Assembly (NCBI GenBank): GCA_016186995.1
Contig: JACPKQ010000017.1
Location: forward strand, 1 to 55,487
From: Deltaproteobacteria bacterium
Lineage (GTDB): Bacteria > Bdellovibrionota > JACOXK01
Direction: 5' to 3'
DNA length: 55,487 nt
Shown here: piece by piece, positions 41,824-51,218 of the stretch
How the letters are laid out: the number at the start of each line of letters is the position of its first letter
Position numbering within the stretch: the first letter of the stretch is position 1
Notes under the pieces: model-generated
The model's input: only the letters and a program-made list of their open reading frames with translations
Told to the model about the DNA's origin: nothing
The model's database searches: none
Made by a program: the position numbers and the translations under genes

Positions 41824-43545
41824 ATGACTCCACGCTATTCACAGATTGGAAAAAGTATTAAATCAAGTCTATTTTTTTCTTTGAAAAAAACTTTTCAAGA
41901 AGGTTACTCATCACAGCATTTTCGTTCTGATGTTATGGCAGGTATTATTGTAGGAATGGTTGCGATGCCTTTGGGAATGGCACTGGCCATTGCAAGTGGA
42001 GTAGCGCCTCAATATGGTCTTTATACTATTATAACAGCTGGTTTTATTGTTGCAGTTTTGGGTGGCTCTCGTTTTCAAGTTACAGGTCCTACAGCAGCCT
42101 TTGTTGTAGTTCTTGTTCCCATCGTTCAAAAATTTGGCCTTGCAGGCCTACTGTTGTCTGGAATGATGGCAGGAGTTTTCCTTGTTGTTATGGGTGCAAC
42201 TCGAATGGGAAAGCTTATTCAATTTATTCCTTATCCCGTAACAACAGGATTTACTGCCGGCATTGCACTTACTATTGCTGTTTTACAGTTAAAGGGTTTT
42301 TTTGGAATCACTTTAGAAAATGAACCCCATCGCTTTCATCAAAATTTGATAGCGCTCATTCAAGCACGACACACATGGGTGCCCACGGAATTCATTATTG
42401 GAATGGTAACACTTTTCATTCTTCTTTTCTGGCCCAAGCTTAATAAAAAAATACCAGCCCCTTTAGTAGCACTCACACTGATGACAGTCTTTACTGTGCT
42501 CATAAAAAAATATTATCCTCATATTCAGTTTGAAACTATTCAAAGTAAATTTAATGGAATACCTCACGAACTTCCTCAATTTAAATTACCATGGGAGTAT
42601 GCGGGGCTTTCCAAAGTAAGTTTTACGCTTAATTTAAAAACAATTGAGGCTCTTATACCCTCAGCTTTTGCAATAGCCATGTTGGGTGCCATTGAATCTT
42701 TACTTTCAGCAGTTATTGCTGATGGTATGACACAAACGAAACATGATTCTGATGCAGAGTTGATAGCGCTGGGTGTTGGAAATATTGTATGTCCCTTTTT
42801 TGGTGGAATTGCTGCAACAGGAGCTATCGCACGAACAGCCACTAATATTCGTTTTGGTGCTAAGTCACCCATTTCTTCTATAATTCATGCCATTTTTGTG
42901 TTGATTACAGTTCTTATTTTTGCCCCTTATATTTCTTACTTACCGATGGCAACGCTTGCTGCTTTACTCTTACTTGTAGCCTATAATATTTCTGAAATAA
43001 AACATGCACTTCATATTATTCGTATCGCTCCTAAGCATGATGTTCTCATTTTAATGATGTGTTTTAGTTTGACCGCATTTTTTGGAATTGTGACTGGGGT
43101 TACTGTAGGCATTGTTTTAGCAGCACTTCTTTTTATGAAAAGAATGGCGGATATTACAAGTGCACATGCTCTTATGGGAGAGCACCACAGACATATTGTT
43201 CATGATTTTCCAAAAGAGGTTTTTATTTATGAAATAGCAGGGCCTCTCTTTTTTGGTGCTGCTGAGAAAGCGATGGGTTCTATTCAAGCAATTGGAGAAC
43301 AAGTTCGTATTATTGTTTTTATTATGAATCAAGTTCCTATTATGGATATGACAGGTCTTGTGGCTTTTGAATCGACTCTTAAAAAAGCCATGGCTTCTGG
43401 AAAAATGACTTTTCTTGTAGGGGTTCAAGAACAACCCTTAGAGCTTCTTCACAAATCGTCCATTTTAAAAGAAACAGAAAAAATCCATGTATTAGAATCT
43501 TTGCACATAGCACGTGAAAAGGCAGCAAAGTTACTTGCAGCCTAG
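41824..43545 (+). CDS. SulP-family anion permease with STAS domain
   Basis: This is an SLC26/SulP transporter. The N-terminal signature DVMAGIIVGMVAMPLGMALA and VTGPTAAFVVVLVPI fit the family, with about 12-14 membrane segments up to residue 435. The C-terminal STAS domain contains VFIMNQVPIMDMTGLVAFES. The length of 573 residues is normal. The substrate could be sulfate, bicarbonate or another anion; no sulfate-assimilation or carbonic-anhydrase gene is adjacent to decide. Confidence 0.9.
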   Translation: MTPRYSQIGKSIKSSLFFSLKKTFQEGYSSQHFRSDVMAGIIVGMVAMPLGMALAIASGVAPQYGLYTIITAGFIVAVLGGSRFQVTGPTAAFVVVLVPIVQKFGLAGLLLSGMMAGVFLVVMGATRMGKLIQFIPYPVTTGFTAGIALTIAVLQLKGFFGITLENEPHRFHQNLIALIQARHTWVPTEFIIGMVTLFILLFWPKLNKKIPAPLVALTLMTVFTVLIKKYYPHIQFETIQSKFNGIPHELPQFKLPWEYAGLSKVSFTLNLKTIEALIPSAFAIAMLGAIESLLSAVIADGMTQTKHDSDAELIALGVGNIVCPFFGGIAATGAIARTATNIRFGAKSPISSIIHAIFVLITVLIFAPYISYLPMATLAALLLLVAYNISEIKHALHIIRIAPKHDVLILMMCFSLTAFFGIVTGVTVGIVLAALLFMKRMADITSAHALMGEHHRHIVHDFPKEVFIYEIAGPLFFGAAEKAMGSIQAIGEQVRIIVFIMNQVPIMDMTGLVAFESTLKKAMASGKMTFLVGVQEQPLELLHKSSILKETEKIHVLESLHIAREKAAKLLAA

Positions 43546-43566
43546 AATTTTTTTTACATGTACCAT

Positions 43567-44019
43567 TTATTGAATCCAAATAAGTGAGCGATAGATCCAA
43601 TATGGGTCATTATCATCGTCTTTGAGAAGAGCCCACCTACCTTGAGTACGCACAACCTCAAATGTAGTATATTTGTCTGCTTTTGGAAAAAAAGAAACAA
43701 GCTTATATCTATTTCCAGGCCCTGTTCTTAAGTTAGCTTCTTCTACTTTAATAACAGCACATTGATGGTCATCAACATCTTCACGATTCACCCAGTGATG
43801 ATCACCGTCCACGTCTTTAACATAAATCCACACACCTTCTTCATCTAGTTTTCGAAACGGCATGTGTTTATAAACAGTCCAGGTAATAGGGTAGGTAATG
43901 GCTGGGCCTGCTCGCAAATGAGTTTTTTCCGATTGAGTACACAAAGATTGAGAGAATGTGGGAAATAAAAGAAAAAGAGAAATACTAAAACTAAATAAAC
44001 TCCACTTTGAGAATTTCAT
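43567..44019 (-). CDS. Secreted protein with two bacterial SH3 domains
   Basis: A signal peptide (to about residue 26) precedes two SH3b-like units: THLRAGPAITYPITWTVYKH with GVWIYVKDVDG, and ANLRTGPGNRYKLVSFFP with GRWALLKDDD. Such domains bind peptidoglycan or proteins in the periplasm. The gene starts inside the 3' end of greA (29-base overlap), so it depends on greA for transcription. Confidence 0.88.
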   Translation of the reverse strand: MKFSKWSLFSFSISLFLLFPTFSQSLCTQSEKTHLRAGPAITYPITWTVYKHMPFRKLDEEGVWIYVKDVDGDHHWVNREDVDDHQCAVIKVEEANLRTGPGNRYKLVSFFPKADKYTTFEVVRTQGRWALLKDDDNDPYWIYRSLIWIQ

Positions 44020-44464
44020 ATTCTTGCATTCCTTTCGGTGCTCGAAGTGTTACTTGTTCACCTTCCGATTTTCCAATGAGAACTTTAGCTAAAGGTGAAG
44101 AAACAGGAATCTTACCATCTTTGATAGAAAGTTCATATTTTCCTACGATTTGAAAAACCCTTTCTTCATTACTATCAAGATTCATGATTGTTACAGTAGC
44201 TCCAAAAGTAACTTTTGTAGATTGGATTGTGCGAGTATCTATAACTTGAGCAGAGGCCAAGAGATTTTCAAGTTCTCTTAAGCGGGCTTCTAAAAGGCCT
44301 TGTTTTTCTTTGGCAGCATGGTACTCGGCATTTTCTTTAAGATCTCCATGCGCACGAGCTTCTGCAATAGCTTGAATGACTTGAGGGCGGTCTTGAGCCT
44401 TAATGCGCTGAATTTCAGCACGTAATCTTTTTAAACCCTCGGGTGTAATAGGTTCTCTTGACAT
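43991..44464 (-). CDS. greA: Transcription elongation factor GreA
   Basis: GreA rescues backtracked RNA polymerase by stimulating transcript cleavage. The coiled-coil N terminus has EGLKRLRAEIQRIK and the conserved ARAHGDLKENAEYHAAKEKQ carrying the acidic tip. The C-terminal FKBP-like domain includes SPLAKVLIGKSEGE. The length of 157 residues is exactly usual. Confidence 0.96.
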   Translation of the reverse strand: MSREPITPEGLKRLRAEIQRIKAQDRPQVIQAIAEARAHGDLKENAEYHAAKEKQGLLEARLRELENLLASAQVIDTRTIQSTKVTFGATVTIMNLDSNEERVFQIVGKYELSIKDGKIPVSSPLAKVLIGKSEGEQVTLRAPKGMQEYEILKVEFI

Positions 44465-44472
44465 AGATTTTT

Positions 44473-44501
44473 CTTATACCTTTGATAGGGCTTAAATTCA
44501 A
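44473..44501 (-). promoter_or_regulatory. Sigma-70 promoter of greA
   Basis: On the minus strand TTGAAT and TATAAG are 17 bases apart, with the predicted start point within a few bases of the greA ATG. Confidence 0.55.
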
Positions 44502-44613
44502 GGTTTGGAAGGAACAAGTTATTTGATAGGTGTTTGCCACACTTCATTTTTAGAAAATGAAGCCGATAAGTTGAGTGCACAATATTCAGAAGCAAGGTTG
44601 TAGAAATAAAAAT

Positions 44614-44666
44614 ACTGGATCCCTGGTCTTCGCCCGGGATGACAGTGGGATTTACAGGGATGACAG
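44614..44666. repeat. Family A repeat and partial copy upstream of the M48 peptidase gene
   Basis: CTGGATCCCTGGTCTTCGCC followed by CGGGATGAC is an inverted copy. A second fragment, TTTACAGGGATGACAG, follows. They end 15 bases before the M48 start codon, next to its GGGGAGGA ribosome binding site. Confidence 0.8.
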
Positions 44667-44681
44667 AAGGGGAGGAAAATT

Positions 44682-45998
44682 ATGTTTTTAAATAAGTTAA
44701 TGAAAATTTTAGGTTTATTTCTGATTGCACTCACTTTTGCTTGTTCAGTGAACCCTGTCACAGGAGAAAAAGAGATCATGCTCATGAGCGAAAGCGAAGA
44801 AATCCAAGTAGGCCAGCAAAACTACGGCCCTTATCTTCAAAGCTTAAACGGCGTTTATCAAAATGATCATGTCAAAGAATATTTGAACTCGATTGGGTTA
44901 CAATTAGTTCGCGTTAGCCACAGACCTCATCTTCCTTATGAATTTAATGTAGCTAATGCTTCTATGCTTAATGCGTGGGCACTTCCAGGTGGGAAAATTG
45001 CTTTTACTCGCGGGCTTATGAGTGAGTTTAAAAGTGAAGCACAGCTTGCTGCCATTATGGGGCATGAGATTACGCACGTTACCGCAAAGCACACTGCCAG
45101 TCGTTGGACAAAACAAGTTTTAGCCAACATTGCTATGCAAATTGGCTCAGCCTATCTTTATTCAAAAAATGAAGCTTATAGAAAAAATTATTACCTTTAT
45201 AATACAGCAGCTATGTTCGGTCTCAACTTAGCTTTTATGGCTTACGGTCGTGCGCAAGAATCTCAAGCGGATGTTATAGGGATGAGTTATGCCGTGAAAG
45301 CAGGGTTCGATCCTATCGGTGCTGTTGAAGTTCATCAAATGTTTCAAAAAGCCTTTAATGAACAACCCAATGGTTTGAAAGAGCTTTTTTCAACCCACCC
45401 ACAATCACATAAACGTATTGAAACAACGAAAGAAGAAATTAATAGAAAATATGCAAGTTTGAGAAAAAATAAAAAACTAACGTACAACACACCTCGGTTT
45501 GATGAAATACGAAATATTTTTCAAAAAGAAAAACCTGCATATAAGAAATATGATCAAGCTCAAGCTGAAGCAGCTCGAGGAAATTATCAAGGTGCACTTC
45601 CTCTTTATATTGAAGCAGTTTCCATGAAGCCTACTGAAGCCTTGTTCCATGCCGATTTAGGTTATGCTTATATGATGACAGGGCAAAACACCAAAGCTGA
45701 AAATCAATTTCGAAAAGCTCATAATCTCTACCCAGGTTTTGCTAAATCAAATCTCTTTTTAGGGCAGCTTAAATATTTTCAAAGAGATTATAATGCAAGT
45801 ATCGGATATTTGCGCGAAGCAGATCGACTTTTACCAGGATCTCCGCAAGTGCATCTGATGCTTGGGGAAGGTTATGAGAACACCGGCCAAACAAGAACAG
45901 CGGTCGAGTACTACAACTCAGCTTTTAAAAAATCTCAAGGCACAGATTTGGGAAATCGTGCTTACGGTCATTTAAGACGTTTAGGCGTTGCTCGGTAG
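44682..45998 (+). CDS. M48-family metallopeptidase lipoprotein with TPR tail (BepA-like)
   Basis: MKILGLFLIALTFAC is a lipoprotein signal, followed by the family sequence SVNPVTGEKEIMLMSE. The zinc site is GHEITHVTAKHTASR (HExxH), and the third ligand lies in ESQADVIGMSYAVKAGFDP. Residues 290-430 form TPR repeats (AARGNYQGALPLYIEA, ADLGYAYMMTGQNTKAE). The architecture matches BepA/LoiP-type periplasmic proteases that check outer-membrane protein assembly. A strong GGGGAGG precedes the start. Confidence 0.92.
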   Translation: MFLNKLMKILGLFLIALTFACSVNPVTGEKEIMLMSESEEIQVGQQNYGPYLQSLNGVYQNDHVKEYLNSIGLQLVRVSHRPHLPYEFNVANASMLNAWALPGGKIAFTRGLMSEFKSEAQLAAIMGHEITHVTAKHTASRWTKQVLANIAMQIGSAYLYSKNEAYRKNYYLYNTAAMFGLNLAFMAYGRAQESQADVIGMSYAVKAGFDPIGAVEVHQMFQKAFNEQPNGLKELFSTHPQSHKRIETTKEEINRKYASLRKNKKLTYNTPRFDEIRNIFQKEKPAYKKYDQAQAEAARGNYQGALPLYIEAVSMKPTEALFHADLGYAYMMTGQNTKAENQFRKAHNLYPGFAKSNLFLGQLKYFQRDYNASIGYLREADRLLPGSPQVHLMLGEGYENTGQTRTAVEYYNSAFKKSQGTDLGNRAYGHLRRLGVAR

Positions 45999-46002
45999 CC
46001 TC

Positions 46003-46329
46003 TTAGTTGCAACGACCACTGTAATAATAAAAAGTGTTACATCTTCCGTGATAGCATGTAGAGTACCAAAGGCTTCTAGGTTGATTCCAATAACAATTCC
46101 ACTGTGGATTAACAATGTAGTCGTAGTGATTGTATCGATTGTGGAAGTGGCAGTGGTGAAGAACGCCTCTATACCAAAACCAAGAATTAGGTTGATGCCA
46201 ACCATCATGACGCATGAACGAAGGATTTTCGCTCATGATTTCTGTTTCGGTTGTGAGAGGAACAAGAGCTTCATAAGACCAAGCACAATTCACAAACAAA
46301 ACAAAAATAAATAAAAGTATTTTTTTCAT
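46003..46329 (-). CDS. Small secreted His/Tyr/Cys-rich protein
   Basis: I choose the ATG at 46329 because GGGAGAT lies just before it and MKKILLFIFVLFVNCAWS is then a clean signal peptide. The mature part of about 90 residues is unusually rich in His, Tyr, Trp and Asn (LHHCHFHNRYNHYDYI), with four cysteines in the C-terminal half. That composition allows metal binding or disulfides, but I know no family. It converges with the M48 gene with only 4 bases between. Confidence 0.7.
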   Translation of the reverse strand: MKKILLFIFVLFVNCAWSYEALVPLTTETEIMSENPSFMRHDGWHQPNSWFWYRGVLHHCHFHNRYNHYDYIVNPQWNCYWNQPRSLWYSTCYHGRCNTFYYYSGRCN

Positions 46330-46384
46330 AAAATCTCCCATGGGGGTGACTTTCAAAGGCCTATTATATAGTGCATTTTGAGCA

Positions 46385-47002
46385 TTATTTCAATCCCAGA
46401 CCCCTGGCCTTCAAGAGTTGATCATCTGTCGTTGGTGAATAAGCTTCTTTTCCTTTAGATGTGAATATTTTTGTACTTGCAAGAAAGCGGCAGTCTCTTG
46501 TCGATTTTGTTCCGGGTGCATCATCTGGAAACTGTCCCGTTACTTCTAAATCAAGAAAACCAAATGCAACATAAGCAATAGTTTTGTGGCTGTCTTTCCA
46601 TTGAGCCCTGTTCCATACCACTAACACATCTGAAATATCAAATTCGAAGTCAGAAGCATCGACGTCAGAAGCCCAGTCTTCAAGCTCATCTAAATATTTT
46701 TGATTTTTTGATTTCATCCACTTTGAAGCAGTTTTAGCTAACTTTGAAGTTAACTCCTGTGTGGCTTCTGTCACTTTTGTAGTGGCTCTCTTTCTAAGAG
46801 CCTCTAATTTTCTGTTTTGCTCACGTGAAAGACTTTCTTCTGGATGGGTTGCTAAAAAAGCATCTAATGCCTCGACGACATCTGAAACTAAAGGTGTTTC
46901 TTCTGTGCGTGCAAGCCCACTTAAATCAATGTTTTCACTGTAAGCAAGGTTTGTGGTCACAATGAAAGAAACCACTAACAAAAAAACTTTAATATGTTTC
47001 AT
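46385..47002 (-). CDS. Secreted protein of unknown function
   Basis: A signal peptide (MKHIKVFLLVVSFIVTTNLA) precedes a helical charged region (residues 40-105) and a mixed region with FDISDVLVVWNRAQWKDSH. No family is recognised. An AGGAGG ribosome binding site is at normal distance. The gene runs in the same direction as the small His-rich gene and may share its transcript. Confidence 0.7.
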   Translation of the reverse strand: MKHIKVFLLVVSFIVTTNLAYSENIDLSGLARTEETPLVSDVVEALDAFLATHPEESLSREQNRKLEALRKRATTKVTEATQELTSKLAKTASKWMKSKNQKYLDELEDWASDVDASDFEFDISDVLVVWNRAQWKDSHKTIAYVAFGFLDLEVTGQFPDDAPGTKSTRDCRFLASTKIFTSKGKEAYSPTTDDQLLKARGLGLK

Positions 47003-47025
47003 ATAAAATCCTCCTTGTAACTTTT

Positions 47026-47079
47026 GTCATTCCTGCCCTAGGGGATCACCACGGGTTTCTTTGAAACCCTCGTGATGAC
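47026..47079. repeat. Repeat family A/B-type palindrome
   Basis: The element is bounded by GTCAT and ATGAC. Its inner arms GGGTTTCTTTGAAACCC and the ATCACCACG / CGTGAT pair make a hairpin. GATCACCACG is shared with the copies near 41.29 and 53.29 kb. It lies upstream of the secreted-protein gene. Confidence 0.75.
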
Positions 47080-47135
47080 AAATATTGACATCGTTTCTAA
47101 TCAAGATTTTTTAGAAAGTAAAGATTAACTAAATG

Positions 47136-48206
47136 TTATTTTACAACAGAAACACCTGGGGAAGACTTGATTTTAAAAGCCTGTGCACCTTGTTTTTTAA
47201 GTTCTAAAAGAACACTTTCTTCTTTGTGTGGAGCGTAAATAATAAAAGTACCCCCTCCGCCTGACCCATTCACTTTTCCGGAAAGTGCACCTGCTTTAAA
47301 AGAAGTTTGAAGTAAATGATTAATGGTTGGGGTTGAAAGATTCATCAAATCATTAATAGTCTGGTGTTGGATATTCAAAAGCTCTGCAACCCTTTCAAAA
47401 TGGATGTGGACTGATTTTAAAACTTGGTAAGCTTCCCTACAAACATTTCGATTGATCAGCGTTGCTTTGATTCTGTTTAATTCTTCTGGCAACAAAATTG
47501 AAGAATATTTTTCACAATCTTTCAATATTAGGTTTTGAAAAGTAAATTGTGAACTTTTCTTTTGAAGTTTTTTAAGTGCACTTAAACACAAGGCTTTGTG
47601 GCTTCGAATAGTTTCAACTGTTTCTTTTTTTTGGAGTGAATCCCCTAAAAGAAGGCCAGTGAGTTCTACATTTAATATTTCGTATTGTGGGTTGTGAGTA
47701 TCTTCAAAATCAATGAAAATAGTTCCTCCAAAACTAGAGGTGTAGTGATCCATCATGCCACCTGCCTCTTCAAACTCAGCTACTTCCATTTGAAAAGCTG
47801 TTTTTGCAATCCATTCACGGTTATTTTTTTGAGGATGATTTGTAAGTTCAGCTAGAGTTTTTGACCAGGCTACACACATGGCCGAAGAACTTGAGCAACC
47901 CGCTTGAAAGGGGATGGTACTTGTTAAAGTAAATTCAAAACCGCTTTGAAGTTTAAAGCCAGTTCTTTCAAAAATATTAAGCCCAGCACGTAGATAATCT
48001 CTATTATTTTGATAGCTCAGGGGAAATTGTAATAGTATCTCTTCTGTCTTACCAATATCAGGCATTTTAAGAATGAGTTTTTTTTGAGAAATTGCTTTTG
48101 ATTCAATTATAAAAACTCTATCAATAGCTTGGGCAATAATAGAAAGGCCTAAGTAATCTTGATGTTCTCCAAAAAGGCAAATGCGTCCAGGTGCCTGCAC
48201 TTTCAC
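47136..48206 (-). CDS. GHMP-family sugar or metabolite kinase
   Basis: GHMP motifs are complete: VQAPGRICLFGEHQDYLGL at the N terminus, PFQAGCSSSSAMCVAW as the ATP-binding loop, GGMMDHYTSSFGG, and GKVNGSGGGGTFIIYAP near the C terminus. The length of 356 residues and GEHQDYLG resemble galactokinase- and glucuronokinase-like sugar kinases more than mevalonate kinase. The substrate is not determined. It overlaps the upstream lipoprotein gene by 4 bases. Confidence 0.85.
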   Translation of the reverse strand: MKVQAPGRICLFGEHQDYLGLSIIAQAIDRVFIIESKAISQKKLILKMPDIGKTEEILLQFPLSYQNNRDYLRAGLNIFERTGFKLQSGFEFTLTSTIPFQAGCSSSSAMCVAWSKTLAELTNHPQKNNREWIAKTAFQMEVAEFEEAGGMMDHYTSSFGGTIFIDFEDTHNPQYEILNVELTGLLLGDSLQKKETVETIRSHKALCLSALKKLQKKSSQFTFQNLILKDCEKYSSILLPEELNRIKATLINRNVCREAYQVLKSVHIHFERVAELLNIQHQTINDLMNLSTPTINHLLQTSFKAGALSGKVNGSGGGGTFIIYAPHKEESVLLELKKQGAQAFKIKSSPGVSVVK

Positions 48207-49690
48207 ATTGAGTCGTCCTCGTCGTCATCATCTTCCTTTTTTTTGTACAGCGTAATTTCTGAAATAGCATAATTTTCAGGCGCTAAAATACTTCTTACTT
48301 TCAAAATGAGAGGAAACTCCAAATATTTTTCAATTTTTTTAGGGGCTTTATAAAGAACATTTCCATTTCCCAAAATTTCTGTTGTTCCTAACGTTTCATT
48401 GCCCACGAGAACATCATTGATCAAAAATTCTAAAGTTATGGCTCCCGGAATCACAGTCACTTCAAATTCTTTTTCTTCTTTAATTTTAATACTGGCTGTT
48501 TGTGGGCTTAAAGAAAGAGCAACTTTCAATTGAATACTCACTTCCGAATAAACTTTTGAATAAAGTTTACTTTGAGCTTTTATTGTTACAGACATTCCAG
48601 AAGAGGGGATGTTGTTTGGGGCTGTATAAAGACCTGTTTGGGAAATAGTTCCCACATCGGAACTTCCACCCTCAACACCATTCACAGACCATAAAAGAGA
48701 GTTTTCAGCAAAGCCCTGCGTAGAAGCCTCAAGTTGTTTTGTTTCACCTTGGCCAATGTACAGAGTTTGATTTTCTGGTGTCAACGATATTTTAAGTAAT
48801 GAGGTTGAATTACTTTGTAAATGAGTCAAAAGAGAACTGACTGTTGTATCATCTTCCTTTAAACCAGATTGGTTTCGAGAACTTTTTAAAAAATCTTTAA
48901 TACTTTGTACAAGGCCTGTTGTCATTGCAGTTGAAGAAAGGGGAATGGAAGAACTTCCTAGCATAATGTGCTGATTATTTGTGTCTTTCCCATCAAAAAT
49001 ACCATCTTCAATATCTTTAACCAATGCATCCACAAAATGAAGCACATGAACACTTGAATCATCCTGTGTTTGTAGAATTGTGAGAAGTTGTTGAGAAATG
49101 CCTGCTATCACAAGAGAATATAAAGTGTCTTGTGATATAGTATCTATTTTTTTATTTGTTAAATCAGGTGGGGTGAGTCTAGAAAACTCTTTCAAATTAA
49201 AATAACTATCTAAAAGAGCTTGAGATTTTTGAAATGCATCAGCTTGACTCACTCCTTTTTGAATAAAAGTATTGGATAAGCTTGTGACAAGAGTAGTGAG
49301 AGGAGACACGTTAATAATGTTTTCTGAACTAGGCTCTACTTTTCCAATATAAATACGAAGAGGGTATTCTTTGCTTAAAGTAATAGTATCGCCACTAGCC
49401 TCATCAATAAACTCTCCACCGCTTACTACAACCGAAGTAGGGAGTATTTGTTTAATATTGGAAAGTTCAAAATCAAAAGCCCCACTTTCATCTGCGATAA
49501 AGGTTTGAGAAAGCGGACCTTCTGTTCCATCGGGGTTTAATTTATGAAAGTTGATAACAGCTCTTCTGACAGGGCCTTTAAAAACAACACCTGTAAAAAT
49601 AGCTGTAGAACCACAGTGTTGCAGAAAAAATGCAAAGGAAATAAAAAATAATTTCAGAATGAAAGGGCGAACACAACGATAAATCATCAT
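48203..49690 (-). CDS. Large lipoprotein with Ig-like domain
   Basis: A lipoprotein-type signal (LFFISFAFFLQHC) is followed by a beta-rich domain resembling a carboxypeptidase regulatory-like fold (FKGPVRRAVINFHKLNPDG). A helical region follows (residues 110-285), then a BIG2-like Ig domain (LYIGQGETKQLEASTQGF, then VGTISQTGLYTAP), a second beta domain and an acidic tail (KKEDDDDEDDS). It is probably a surface protein. It is the first gene of a two-gene unit with the GHMP kinase, with no obvious functional link. Confidence 0.8.
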   Translation of the reverse strand: MMIYRCVRPFILKLFFISFAFFLQHCGSTAIFTGVVFKGPVRRAVINFHKLNPDGTEGPLSQTFIADESGAFDFELSNIKQILPTSVVVSGGEFIDEASGDTITLSKEYPLRIYIGKVEPSSENIINVSPLTTLVTSLSNTFIQKGVSQADAFQKSQALLDSYFNLKEFSRLTPPDLTNKKIDTISQDTLYSLVIAGISQQLLTILQTQDDSSVHVLHFVDALVKDIEDGIFDGKDTNNQHIMLGSSSIPLSSTAMTTGLVQSIKDFLKSSRNQSGLKEDDTTVSSLLTHLQSNSTSLLKISLTPENQTLYIGQGETKQLEASTQGFAENSLLWSVNGVEGGSSDVGTISQTGLYTAPNNIPSSGMSVTIKAQSKLYSKVYSEVSIQLKVALSLSPQTASIKIKEEKEFEVTVIPGAITLEFLINDVLVGNETLGTTEILGNGNVLYKAPKKIEKYLEFPLILKVRSILAPENYAISEITLYKKKEDDDDEDDSM

Positions 49691-49717
49691 TTAATTGAAC
49701 TATAACATATCCCTCGT

Positions 49718-49789
49718 TATCCCGGAAGCAACTTCCTTTGGACTCGAAATGCTTGACTGGAGCCTGTCAGGGGCTACGATCGGGGACTG
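49718..49789 (+). other. GC-rich structured leader upstream of tilS
   Basis: This short stretch is much more GC-rich than its surroundings. TCCCG (49720-49724) can pair imperfectly with CGGGGA (49781-49786), which also lies where the tilS ribosome binding site should be. Inside, AGCC and GGCT can close a small hairpin. It resembles no riboswitch I know and could be another dispersed repeat. Confidence 0.35.
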
Positions 49790-51130
49790 ATGAATTTTAG
49801 AAATTGTTTTAAACCCAGTGAAAAGCTTGTTTTAGGTGTTTCTGGAGGGGTTGATTCTGTGGCTTTATTACACCTTCTCATTCAAGAAGGGCTTGGGCCT
49901 ATTGTTGTTGCCCATTGCGATCATGGATTGCGGATCCATTCAAAAGAAGATCTTTTATTTGTAGAGGGGTTAGCTTCGCATTACAAACTTAAGATTGAAA
50001 GTGTTTCTTGTAAAATTAATGAGTTAGCTAAAATTAATAAACAAACACTTGAAGAGTGTGGACGGCATTTTCGATATGCTTTTTTTGAAGAAGTTGCGTT
50101 GAAGCACGGAGCACAAAAAATTGTAACAGCTCATACAGCTGATGATCAGGTTGAAACTTTACTTATGAATTGGATAAGAGGCGCAGGAAGCCGTGGACTT
50201 CAAGGTATTGCCTGGCAAAGACCTGTTCAAGAAGGAAGTTCTATAGAACTTGTACGCCCACTTCTTTCAACGTGGAAAAAAGATATTTATGCTTATGCAA
50301 AAAAACACGAGTTAGCATTTAGAGAAGACTCTTCCAATAAAGATACAAAATTTAGGAGAAATCACATTCGTTTAGAACTTATTCCAAAACTCTCAGAAAA
50401 GGAAAAGAATGCTATTTATCTTTTGTCAGAAACGTTTAGAAGCATTGAAGATAAAACCCAAATACTTCTTAAAAAACTTTTTAGAGAGTTTGTTTTAGAA
50501 GAAAACAACTATTTGAAAATAAAAATGATTCATTTTTATAAAATGGAACCTGATCTTCAATTTAGATTTTTAGAAAAAATGGTTATGTGTGCAACAGAAA
50601 ACCTTTTATTTAGATTGAGTAAAAAAGAATATTTTGAAATTCTTAAGATGCTTCAAAGTTATTATCCTCAAAAACATATTTTCTTAAGAAACCAATTTTA
50701 TATTTTTAAAGAATATGCACATATTCTCATTTCGAAAGAGAACTTGCTTCAAGATATTTCGTATCAATATGAGTGGAATTTATTAAAAAAACTGCATATT
50801 AAGGAAGTTTCTTTAGTGTTGAACGGAGAATCAGTACAAACTCATTGTGAGTTAGGCGCCCTTGACAGAGATCTTTTGGGTATCCATGTTACTATTAGAA
50901 ATTTTAGAGAAGGGGATCGCTTTACACCTTTTAACCATCAACGTTCTCACAAGTTGAAGGATTTTTTTATTGAACAAAAGGTACCTTTAAGGTTAAGACG
51001 GCGTCTTCCTTTGCTACAAACAGAAAAAGGAGAAATTGCCTGGGTGGGTGGAATTGAGATAGATGATGCTTTTAAAGCCACAAAAAATACTCAGAATGCC
51101 TTAAAACTAACAATACAGGACTTAAAATAG
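49790..51130 (+). CDS. tilS: tRNA(Ile)-lysidine synthase
   Basis: This enzyme modifies C34 of tRNA-Ile (CAU) to lysidine using ATP and lysine. The P-loop motif is VLGVSGGVDSVALLHLL, followed by VAHCDHGLR and TAHTADDQVETLLMNWIRGA. The C-terminal domain contains FREGDRFTPFNHQRSHKLKD and the terminal WVGGIEIDDAFKAT. The length of 446 residues is normal. It precedes ftsH by 88 bases. Confidence 0.95.
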   Translation: MNFRNCFKPSEKLVLGVSGGVDSVALLHLLIQEGLGPIVVAHCDHGLRIHSKEDLLFVEGLASHYKLKIESVSCKINELAKINKQTLEECGRHFRYAFFEEVALKHGAQKIVTAHTADDQVETLLMNWIRGAGSRGLQGIAWQRPVQEGSSIELVRPLLSTWKKDIYAYAKKHELAFREDSSNKDTKFRRNHIRLELIPKLSEKEKNAIYLLSETFRSIEDKTQILLKKLFREFVLEENNYLKIKMIHFYKMEPDLQFRFLEKMVMCATENLLFRLSKKEYFEILKMLQSYYPQKHIFLRNQFYIFKEYAHILISKENLLQDISYQYEWNLLKKLHIKEVSLVLNGESVQTHCELGALDRDLLGIHVTIRNFREGDRFTPFNHQRSHKLKDFFIEQKVPLRLRRRLPLLQTEKGEIAWVGGIEIDDAFKATKNTQNALKLTIQDLK

Positions 51131-51138
51131 GTAATTTC

Positions 51139-51167
51139 TTGATTAGGAAATGAATGCATGTTATCAT
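51139..51167 (+). promoter_or_regulatory. Candidate sigma-70 promoter of ftsH
   Basis: TTGATT and TATCAT are 17 bases apart. The gap shows no sequence like the RpoH consensus CTTGAAA...CCCCAT, so direct heat-shock control is not evident here. Confidence 0.5.
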
Positions 51168-51218
51168 AATAATTAGTGTTTTCCATTTATTAGAATCTCA
51201 AAAAATAGAGGGGGGCTA

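Noticed and set aside
26665-47090. CRISPR array among the repeats
   Set aside because: The repeats are scattered, palindromic and of unequal spacing, with no regular repeat-spacer pattern and no cas gene.
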